Below, in pieces: positions 1 to 4,403 of a DNA stretch of 6,542 bases. Source of the stretch: Clostridia bacterium. Lineage in GTDB: Bacteria > Bacillota_A > Clostridia > Oscillospirales > Acutalibacteraceae. The position numbers were made by a program, and so were the translations under genes. Location: the NCBI GenBank assembly GCA_017390825.1, contig JAFPAK010000208.1, positions 1 to 6,542 of the forward strand. The letters run 5' to 3'. How positions within the stretch are numbered: position 1 is the stretch's first letter; each line of letters starts with the position of its first letter. The notes under the pieces were generated by a model. The model worked only from the letters and a program-made list of their open reading frames with translations, did no database searches and had not been told where the DNA came from.

Positions 1-294
1 CCCTGTAAAGTATTTGCCGTAAACCGTATTAAATGAAGCAAAGTCATCCATATTCTTTAAAAAGCAAACAGTTTTCACAGCCTTTGTAATATCTGTTCCT
101 GCGGCTTTAAGTACCTCACAAAGGTTTTTGCAGACTTGCTCGGTTTGCTCTTCAATAGTCGTTGCAACTACTTCTCCTTTTTCAGGATCAATAGCTATCT
201 GACCTGATGTAAATACAAGACTTCCGCTCTTTATAGCTTGTGAATACGGGCCGATGGCGTCCGGTGCATTTTTAGTGTAAACTTTTTCACTCAT
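1..294 (-). CDS. ridA: RidA-family reactive enamine/imine deaminase (3' end beyond window)
   Basis: Partial gene. The first 98 codons are present and the C-terminal part lies past position 1. RidA (YjgF/YER057c/UK114) proteins are soluble trimers that hydrolyse 2-aminoacrylate and 2-aminocrotonate, the unstable products of PLP dehydratases such as IlvA. The translation starts MSEKVYTKNAPDAIGPYSQA, with the family's APxAIGPYSQA segment at residues 10-20. It continues with a VFTSGQIAID segment at about 27-36 and then KAVKTVCFLKNMDDFASFN up to YGKYFTG. The family is usually about 125-130 aa, so roughly 30 residues are missing, including the conserved catalytic Arg region, which cannot be checked here. 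The start is fixed by AGGAG at 305-309, 10 nt upstream. This site directly abuts the ilvA stop, so the two genes are almost certainly co-transcribed and probably translationally coupled. The family call is firm; the exact substrate is inferred from context. Confidence 0.93.
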   Translation of the reverse strand, partial: MSEKVYTKNAPDAIGPYSQAIKSGSLVFTSGQIAIDPEKGEVVATTIEEQTEQVCKNLCEVLKAAGTDITKAVKTVCFLKNMDDFASFNTVYGKYFTG

Positions 295-309
295 AACTCT
301 ATATCTCCT

Positions 310-1509
310 TTAATGATTTACAATTTTAAATCCCTCTTTTTTTAGGGCAGATTCGATTTGTTTAACATGCTCGTAATTCCTTGTTTCCATACGAATACGC
401 AAAAAGCAACCGTTTACATCAGCAGTTTCGCTTGCACGTTCATGATGTACCGATGTAACATTGCCGCCGCAATCTGCAATAATTCTTGAAACGTCCTTAA
501 GCTGACCGGGTTTATCCATAAGTTCGATACAAAGACTGGTAGATCTGCCTGATTTCATAAGACCGCGTGTAATAACACGGGAAAGGATAGTAACATCGAT
601 ATTACCGCCTGAAACTACACATACTACCTTCTTTCCTTTAACAGGAAGCTTATCAAACATTACAGCTGCAACAGAAACCGCACCTGCACCCTCTGCAACA
701 GTTTTATACTTTTCAATCATATGAAGTATTGCAGAAGAAATTTCGTCTTCAGTTACAGTAACAATATCGTCAACATACTCGCTGACATACTTAAAAGTAT
801 TCTCTCCCGGTTCTTTTACTGCAATACCGTCCGCAATGGTAGAAACAGAATCAAGACGCTGTATCTCGCCGCTTTTCACTGAATTATACATACTTGGCGC
901 ACCTGCTGCCTGAACACCGTACACCTTGCACTCAGGACGGAGTTTCTTGATTGCCAGTGCAACACCGGATATAAGTCCGCCGCCGCCAATAGGAACTACA
1001 ACTGCATCAGCATCAGGCAACTCTTCAAGTATCTCGATACCGATAGTTCCCTGACCTGCAATAACATTTTCATCGTCAAACGGATGAACGAAGGTGTATC
1101 CTTTTTCATCACGTAATTCAATAGCCTTTTTATATGCATCATCATAAACGCCCTTGACCATGCATACTTCGGCTCCATATGATTTAGTTGCCTCGACCTT
1201 GGAAATAGGCGCACCGTCAGGCAAGCAGATAAGAGCAGGAATTCCGTATTTTTTGGCTGCGAGAGCAACCCCTTGTGCATGGTTGCCTGCGCTGCAAGCG
1301 ATAACACCGCGTTTTTTCTCCTCATCTGTAAGCTGCGAGATCATATAACCCGAGCCACGCAATTTAAAAGATCCTGTATTTTGCAAGCATTCAGGTTTAA
1401 GATAAACATCACAATCATTGTTTATTGAAGGCGCTTTTATCAAATCAGTCTTTTTTACAACATCCTTCAAAACATACGATGCATGATAGATCTTATCAAG
1501 TGTAAGCAT
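310..1509 (-). CDS. ilvA: Threonine ammonia-lyase (threonine deaminase) with C-terminal ACT domain
   Basis: PLP enzyme converting L-threonine to 2-oxobutanoate and ammonia, the first committed step towards isoleucine; cytoplasmic. The fold-II PLP domain spans about residues 5-315. Visible motifs are GSFKLRG with the Schiff-base Lys49, SAGNHAQG at 73-80, the phosphate-binding glycine loop GGGG at 175-178 and SGGN near 303. Residues about 320-399 form one ACT-like domain (LCIELMDKPGQLKDVSRII). At 399 aa this is the short one-ACT type, not the ~500-aa two-ACT E. coli IlvA. Short forms can be biosynthetic or catabolic. The Ile-type T-box upstream argues for a biosynthetic role, and the ACT domain suggests allosteric control by an amino acid. 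The start at 1509 is supported by AAGGAG at 1518-1523, 8 nt upstream. It is followed 15 bp later by ridA, whose product removes the aminocrotonate intermediate this enzyme releases. Confidence 0.95.
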   Translation of the reverse strand: MLTLDKIYHASYVLKDVVKKTDLIKAPSINNDCDVYLKPECLQNTGSFKLRGSGYMISQLTDEEKKRGVIACSAGNHAQGVALAAKKYGIPALICLPDGAPISKVEATKSYGAEVCMVKGVYDDAYKKAIELRDEKGYTFVHPFDDENVIAGQGTIGIEILEELPDADAVVVPIGGGGLISGVALAIKKLRPECKVYGVQAAGAPSMYNSVKSGEIQRLDSVSTIADGIAVKEPGENTFKYVSEYVDDIVTVTEDEISSAILHMIEKYKTVAEGAGAVSVAAVMFDKLPVKGKKVVCVVSGGNIDVTILSRVITRGLMKSGRSTSLCIELMDKPGQLKDVSRIIADCGGNVTSVHHERASETADVNGCFLRIRMETRNYEHVKQIESALKKEGFKIVNH

Positions 1510-1523
1510 AATATTTTCTCCTT

Positions 1524-1565
1524 AAAATAAAATAAGCTCCGTCTCTTAAATTCAAGAGACGAAGC
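1524..1565 (-). terminator. T-box conditional intrinsic terminator
   Basis: A 12-bp hairpin: 5' arm GCUUCGUCUCUU (1554-1565), 6-nt loop (1548-1553), 3' arm AAGAGACGGAGC (1536-1547) with a single U-G wobble. It is followed by a U-rich run UUAUUUUAUUUU (1524-1535) ending just before the ilvA ribosome binding site. It should form by default and stop transcription when the cognate tRNA is charged. Confidence 0.93.
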
Positions 1566-1589
1566 ATAAAACTCCGTGGTACCACTCTT
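1554..1589 (-). promoter_or_regulatory. T-box antiterminator helix
   Basis: Alternative fold of the leader's 3' part. AAGAG (1585-1589) pairs with CUCUU (1554-1558), and ACGGAG (1572-1577) pairs with CUUCGU (1559-1564, one G-U pair). The 7-nt bulge UGGUACC (1578-1584) that receives the tRNA NCCA end sits between them. The 3' strands of both helices are the same bases that form the 5' arm of the terminator, so the two structures exclude each other. Confidence 0.9.
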
Positions 1590-1818
1590 ATTGCCTGAAA
1601 TAAGGCCACTCAACGGTGCTACAAACATAACACCTGCTTTCTTAACGTGAAAGCAACCCGGACACGCTTAATCCAAAAAACATCGTTTCAGCAGTCGGCT
1701 CAGGGGTGATGAACACAAATTGCCGCTTTTGCCGCCTTGCACCAACCGACGACTCTCTTTGAAAAACTAAGCACTGTGACGTGTCCCCATCAAAGCTTTT
1801 AAAATTTATAATATATTT

Positions 1819-1847
1819 ATTATATATTCAAGAATTTGATTTGTCAA
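1819..1847 (-). promoter_or_regulatory. Sigma-A-type promoter of the T-box/ilvA/ridA operon
   Basis: Consensus -35 TTGACA (1842-1847) and consensus -10 TATAAT (1819-1824), separated by exactly 17 bp. Transcription should start near 1811-1812, placing the whole T-box in the leader. The -35 hexamer contains the TGA stop codon (1844-1846) of the upstream regulator gene. There is no terminator between that gene and this promoter, so some read-through into the T-box is possible. Confidence 0.9.
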
Positions 1848-2482
1848 CGCTTAAATTGCGATTCTACACTACAAATTACAGAAAAAAGTGATTGATATGT
1901 ATTTTTATAGTCATTTCTTATCTGTTTTTCATCAATTACTGCATCAGTATTCATATCTGAAATAGCCTGAATAAGCTGTACCTCACTCTTTTTTGCAAGT
2001 GCCTCCGAATAAAGCAAAGCTTTTGATGGAGATATCGTATAAAGTGAGCACTTCTTATCAGAAATAGACATATCAACATCACGCATCAAGCGGTAAATGC
2101 AATTGAATATGATATTATTAAAATCATTATGAAATTTGGGGTTGCCAAGACGGGCAGCAATGCTGTATAATATATCAAGTGATGCGACAGCATCCTTTTT
2201 TGACTGTTGTAATTTCGGTGAACCGATTAGATCCTCGTCGATGCGATCAGGATCGCTGTGGACGGTATCGGCAGAGTTGTCTGTTGCACCAAGGAGATAA
2301 TCACAGCTAACTGAATACACCTCTGACGCCTTTATGATAAAATCAAGTCCGCATTCACGGATACCTTTTTCGTAATGTGAAAGCAGCGCTTGTGATATAC
2401 CAAGATTAGCCGCTGCGAGTTTCTGTGACCAGCCCTTTTCTTTCCTTATCAGTTTCATTCTTACAGCAAATTTATTTTCCAT
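1844..2482 (-). CDS. Xre/Cro-CI-type helix-turn-helix transcriptional regulator
   Basis: 212-aa cytoplasmic DNA-binding protein. Residues about 5-65 form an HTH_3 domain: RMKLIRKEKGWSQ, then the HTH core SQKLAAANLGISQALLSHYEKG at 19-40, ending with the family-typical ASEVYSVSCDYLLGAT at 52-67. Residues about 70-212 are a polar, probably helical region that I cannot assign to a known sensor domain. It could be for oligomerisation or ligand binding. The start at 2482 puts the HTH near the N-terminus as usual; AAAGGA at 2493-2498 lies about 10 nt upstream. The gene is divergent from the histidine phosphatase, and the intergenic region holds two inverted repeats that are natural operator candidates for this protein. 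No phage or mobile genes are nearby, so it looks like a chromosomal regulator. Its targets are unknown; autoregulation and control of the neighbour are inferences. Confidence 0.85.
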   Translation of the reverse strand: MENKFAVRMKLIRKEKGWSQKLAAANLGISQALLSHYEKGIRECGLDFIIKASEVYSVSCDYLLGATDNSADTVHSDPDRIDEDLIGSPKLQQSKKDAVASLDILYSIAARLGNPKFHNDFNNIIFNCIYRLMRDVDMSISDKKCSLYTISPSKALLYSEALAKKSEVQLIQAISDMNTDAVIDEKQIRNDYKNTYQSLFSVICSVESQFKR

Positions 2483-2498
2483 TGTTCTTTCGTCCTTT

Positions 2499-2517
2499 AT
2501 TATACTGGGTGTATAAT
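2499..2517. promoter_or_regulatory. Inverted repeat 1 (7-5-7), candidate operator overlapping the regulator -10
   Basis: Perfect dyad ATTATAC-TGGGT-GTATAAT. Each arm contains a TATAAT-like hexamer, one per strand. On the minus strand TATAAT (2499-2504) could be the -10 of the Xre gene, with TTGATA (2520-2525; 15-bp spacer) or TTTGAT (2521-2526; 16 bp) as a sub-optimal -35. A repressor bound here would block that promoter. Start-site caveat: this -10 would start the RNA near 2492, leaving only about 10 nt of leader without the AAAGGA site. A more upstream promoter therefore remains possible. Confidence 0.55.
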
Positions 2518-2550
2518 TTTATCAAATAATACTGAAGTTGTAAAGAGACA

Positions 2551-2569
2551 AATTAAACAAACTTTAATT
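2551..2569. promoter_or_regulatory. Inverted repeat 2 (7-5-7) in the -35 zone of the phosphatase promoter
   Basis: Perfect dyad AATTAAA-CAAAC-TTTAATT with the same arm and spacer lengths as the repeat at 2499-2517, its centre 52 bp from that one. It covers the position where a -35 box for the TATAAT at 2579-2584 would sit. The arms are AT-only, so a chance palindrome is a real possibility. Confidence 0.4.
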
Positions 2570-2578
2570 ATTTTTTTG

Positions 2579-2584
2579 TATAAT
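2579..2584 (+). promoter_or_regulatory. Candidate -10 box of the histidine phosphatase gene
   Basis: TATAAT preceded by TG, about 30 bp before the start codon. At 16-18 bp upstream there is no good TTGACA match (the bases are AACAAA-like), so the promoter may be weak or activator-dependent. Expected start of transcription is near 2591, giving a leader of about 23 nt that carries the GGAGGT site. Confidence 0.5.
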
Positions 2585-2613
2585 GCAAACAACAAAATTT
2601 CGGAGGTAACCAT

Positions 2614-3381
2614 ATGAAAAGCTATATAATTCATCTTGTACGCCACGGTATGACTGAAGGAAATAAAACCGGTCAGTATGTAGGCAGTATGGATGTTGAT
2701 ATAACTACTGAGGGTATAAATCAGCTCAAAGAACTTAAAAAGAAATATAACTATGGAAATCCGCAGGTAATATACAGAAGTCCACTGAAGCGTTGCAAAC
2801 AGACTACCGATATTTTGTTCGATGGTGCTGATACAGTTGTTGTTGAAGGATTGCGTGAATGTAATTTCGGTGATTTTGAAGGAAAGACCTCAGAAGAGCT
2901 TGTTGACGATCCCGCCTTCAACGATTGGGTGCGTCACGGTGCTACTCCGCCTAACGGTGAGTCTAACAAAGAGTTTGCAGAGCGCATCTGCATTGCATTT
3001 ATCAACACGATCAAAGAAATATTAAAATCCGGTGTAAAAGAGACTGCTATCTGTGCTCATGGCGGTGTAATTATGACGCTGCTTTCGGTTTACGGTCTAC
3101 CCGAGCAGGAGATGATAAACTGGATGGCTAACAACGGTCGGGGCTTTACCATAAGAGTTACGCCGAGCATTTGGATGCGTACGGGTATGGTAGAGGTAAT
3201 CGGTGAATATCCGCCAGGCAGCTATGATGAACCGGACCTCAGCCGCAATCCTGTTAAAGAGCTTAACGAGCAGGATGGGAATCCATTCAGTACCGACGAT
3301 GATGAATATGATGACTATGAAGATGCAGAGTATTTCTGGGCTGATATTGAAGAAAAAGAAGAAACAGAAGATAAAGAATAA
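2614..3381 (+). CDS. Histidine phosphatase (phosphoglycerate mutase-like) with acidic C-terminal tail
   Basis: 255-aa cytoplasmic protein of the histidine phosphatase superfamily, branch 1 (GpmB/CobC/PhoE-like). These enzymes form a phospho-histidine intermediate and remove or transfer phosphate on small metabolites. Visible are the signature LVRHGMTEGN at 8-17 with nucleophile His11 flanked by Arg10, the substrate-binding RSPLKRCKQT from Arg55, the acid ECNFGDFEG from Glu82, and the second catalytic His149 in CAHGG. All core catalytic residues are present. The domain accounts for about residues 1-210. Residues 227-255 are an unusual tail with 17 acidic residues out of 29. GGAGGT at 2602-2607, 6 nt upstream, fixes the start. 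Substrate is not predictable: phosphoglycerate mutase, alpha-ribazole phosphatase and broad sugar-phosphate phosphatases share these motifs. It is divergent from the Xre regulator, which may control it, and is closed by its own terminator. Confidence 0.9.
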   Translation: MKSYIIHLVRHGMTEGNKTGQYVGSMDVDITTEGINQLKELKKKYNYGNPQVIYRSPLKRCKQTTDILFDGADTVVVEGLRECNFGDFEGKTSEELVDDPAFNDWVRHGATPPNGESNKEFAERICIAFINTIKEILKSGVKETAICAHGGVIMTLLSVYGLPEQEMINWMANNGRGFTIRVTPSIWMRTGMVEVIGEYPPGSYDEPDLSRNPVKELNEQDGNPFSTDDDEYDDYEDAEYFWADIEEKEETEDKE

Positions 3382-3403
3382 CAAAATCAAAATATTTGAA
3401 TAT

Positions 3404-3453
3404 AATGCAGTATATAGGCTATGCGTTCCCGCCTATATACTGCATTTTGTTTT
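3404..3453 (+). terminator. Rho-independent terminator after the histidine phosphatase gene
   Basis: A perfect 16-bp stem (3404-3419 with 3431-3446; GC-rich top GGC/GCC) and an 11-nt loop, followed by TTTTGTTTT (3445-3453). There is no matching U-run on the opposite strand, so it works rightwards only. It lies 22 bp after the stop codon and just 20 bp before the next gene's start. Confidence 0.88.
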
Positions 3454-3472
3454 ATAGAAAGGACATGTTAAA

Positions 3473-3703
3473 ATGGATTGCTCATATCAAAGTTTGCTTG
3501 CAGAGAGCAGCAATTGTTGCGAGCAGCGTGAACTCACTCTGAATGATTTTCCGGAATCGGTAGTTTGTGCTGCCACCGCTGATGCGGCAGAGCGAAGCAG
3601 TTCACGCTGTGACTGTGACGATTGTGACTGTGAATCCTGTCGATGCCGCAATTGTTGCCATAGACATCATTGCCACAAACGCTGCTGTTGCGATGACGAC
3701 TGA
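3473..3703 (+). CDS. Cys/His-rich small protein of unknown function (candidate metal-binding)
   Basis: 76-aa protein that I do not recognise. The N-terminal half (1-45) is mildly acidic with scattered Cys (3, 15, 16, 32) and the segment LTLNDFPESVVCAATADAA. The C-terminal 31 residues (46-76) hold 12 Cys and 4 His in CxC, CC and CCC patterns (CDCDDCDCESCRCRNCC, then HRHHCHKRCCCDDD). There is no signal peptide or membrane segment. Reasons to think it is real: AAAGGA (3458-3463) lies 9 nt before the ATG; the frame runs to a stop 9 bp before a terminator; and the Cys run uses both TGT and TGC codons mixed with varied neighbours, as expected if the protein is selected rather than a DNA repeat. The composition suggests a metallothionein-like or other thiolate metal-binding protein. 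A peptide to be modified, or a structural disulfide-rich protein, is also possible, but no modification or export gene is nearby. Its promoter is unclear because a terminator sits directly upstream. Confidence 0.7.
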   Translation: MDCSYQSLLAESSNCCEQRELTLNDFPESVVCAATADAAERSSSRCDCDDCDCESCRCRNCCHRHHCHKRCCCDDD

Positions 3704-3712
3704 TTGATATAC

Positions 3713-3748
3713 AAAACCGTTGTGTCGAAATACCGACACAACGGTTTT
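3713..3748. terminator. Bidirectional hairpin terminator between convergent genes
   Basis: A perfect 15-bp stem AAAACCGTTGTGTCG / CGACACAACGGTTTT (3713-3727 with 3734-3748) with a 6-nt loop. The A-run/T-run edges give a short U-tract on both strands. It serves the Cys-rich gene reading rightwards (stop at 3701-3703) and the lipoprotein gene reading leftwards (stop at 3750-3752). Confidence 0.88.
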
Positions 3749-3749
3749 A

Positions 3750-4403
3750 TCATTTTGCACATTTCTTACAGGGTTCTCTGCTTTTTGATGCTTCTTGAAA
3801 TGTCGTTTCAATTGCATTTGCACCGGCACAGCTTTTAGATAAATGATACTTTTTGCCGCTTGGTGTAATATAAACTACTTGAGAATTATCTGCCGCTGCT
3901 ACTGATGTAGTGGTATTATTATTTTCTGCTACATAAGAATCAGTTGCCAAGGTACTATTTGCAAATACGGTATCTGTTTGAACAGTAGACTGCACAACTG
4001 TTGTAGTTATTGTTACAGATTCGCCCTCTGCTACAATTATTTTAACACTTTCGGATATGATATTCGACCCTCTTGCGCCGAAATAAACCTCGGTTTCCCC
4101 TACTCCGACTGCTTTTACGGTAAAACGAATAACATTATCGACCTTAGTCATATTACAAGCTATATCTGCAACACCGCTATCCTCACAAACGCAAAGCAAA
4201 TCAGCTATCGAAAATTCTTTGTCGGTTTCAACAACAAAATAGTTTTCTTCTTCATTTTCACCGAGCATAAGCTCGATTATCATATCCTCATCCAAGACTG
4301 TAACAGCAGTAATACCAGATTCCTGATCATTAATTCTGTTGCATGAAGTAAGAATAAAAATGAGCGAAAGTATTAATAAAATATGCCTTTTAAATCTATT
4401 CAT
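3750..4403 (-). CDS. Putative lipoprotein with Ig-like region and C-terminal His/Cys metal-site-like module
   Basis: 217-aa exported lipoprotein of unknown function. Residues 1-20 are a signal peptide: basic NRFKRH, then a hydrophobic stretch ILLILSLIFIL. The lipobox LTSC gives the lipidated Cys21. Residues about 31-125 are beta-rich and end in VKAVGVGETEVYFGARG, resembling bacterial Ig-like (Big) domains, though not diagnostic. Residues about 127-175 are a Thr/Ser/Asn-rich linker typical of surface proteins. Residues 176-217 are a compact module, VYITPSGKKYH...C...PCKKC, with His187, Cys192, Cys212 and Cys215. This pattern recurs at the C-terminus of many Firmicute secreted proteins and probably binds zinc. 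The start codon overlaps the end of the branching enzyme gene by 8 bp (ATGAATAG contains its stop). There is no strong ribosome binding site, so translational coupling is likely. The link to glycogen metabolism is positional only. Confidence 0.8.
   Translation of the reverse strand: MNRFKRHILLILSLIFILTSCNRINDQESGITAVTVLDEDMIIELMLGENEEENYFVVETDKEFSIADLLCVCEDSGVADIACNMTKVDNVIRFTVKAVGVGETEVYFGARGSNIISESVKIIVAEGESVTITTTVVQSTVQTDTVFANSTLATDSYVAENNNTTTSVAAADNSQVVYITPSGKKYHLSKSCAGANAIETTFQEASKSREPCKKCAK

Larger units (their letters stand above)
1524..1812 (-). ncRNA. T-box leader (tRNA-sensing riboswitch) of ilvA-ridA
   Basis: Non-coding leader filling the gap between the promoter and ilvA. Signatures in 5' to 3' RNA order: a GGGG strand (1786-1789) that can pair with CCCC (1703-1706) at the specifier-loop base; an AGAGAG segment (1753-1758); a distal stem GUCGUC/GGCGGC (1747-1752 with 1731-1736) enclosing GGUUGGUGCAA-type sequence; a specifier region UUC-AUC-A followed by CCCCUGAG; and the conserved T-box AAGAGUGGUACCACGG (1574-1589). 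The antiterminator bulge UGGUACC (1578-1584) has a U that would pair with an A discriminator base, as in tRNA-Ile. I read the specifier codon as AUC (1708-1710), meaning tRNA-Ile(GAU), because it is followed by the conserved purine. This register is an inference; ACC (Thr) one triplet later is the alternative. Uncharged tRNA would stabilise the antiterminator and allow ilvA expression. Confidence 0.93.

Noticed and set aside
996..1325. 109-aa minus-strand frame inside ilvA
   Set aside because: Out-of-frame shadow of a gene with intact catalytic motifs.
1705..1707. ACC (Thr) as the T-box specifier codon
   Set aside because: It overlaps the strand expected to pair with GGGG, lacks the following purine, and the T-box bulge U fits an A discriminator. 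Kept as an alternative only.
1844..2482. Xre protein as a prophage repressor
   Set aside because: No phage, integrase or attachment-site signal in the window. The neighbours are housekeeping metabolism genes, and the C-terminal half is not a CI-type peptidase.
3097..3390. Open frame on the minus strand opposite the phosphatase 3' end, with a hydrophobic N-terminus
   Set aside because: It is the antisense of the acidic GAA/GAT-rich tail, which automatically reads as Phe/Ile/Leu. It has no ribosome binding site, and its first part lies in the terminator side of a clear gene.
3473..3703. Cys-rich protein as a lanthipeptide or other RiPP precursor
   Set aside because: Few Ser/Thr accompany the Cys in the tail, there is no GG-type cleavage site, and no modification or transporter gene lies within the window. 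Not excluded if enzymes lie elsewhere.
3608..3703. TGTGAC-like repeats in the Cys tail as a DNA tandem repeat rather than coding
   Set aside because: Only about 25 bp look repetitive. Beyond that the Cys codons alternate TGT/TGC with varied partners, which suggests protein-level selection.
3602..3829. Minus-strand open frame spanning the Cys-rich gene and the lipoprotein 3' end
   Set aside because: It crosses the bidirectional terminator and overlaps two better-supported genes, with no start signal.
3978..4346. 122-aa plus-strand open frame
   Set aside because: It is entirely antisense to the lipoprotein gene, with no ribosome binding site or recognisable domain.
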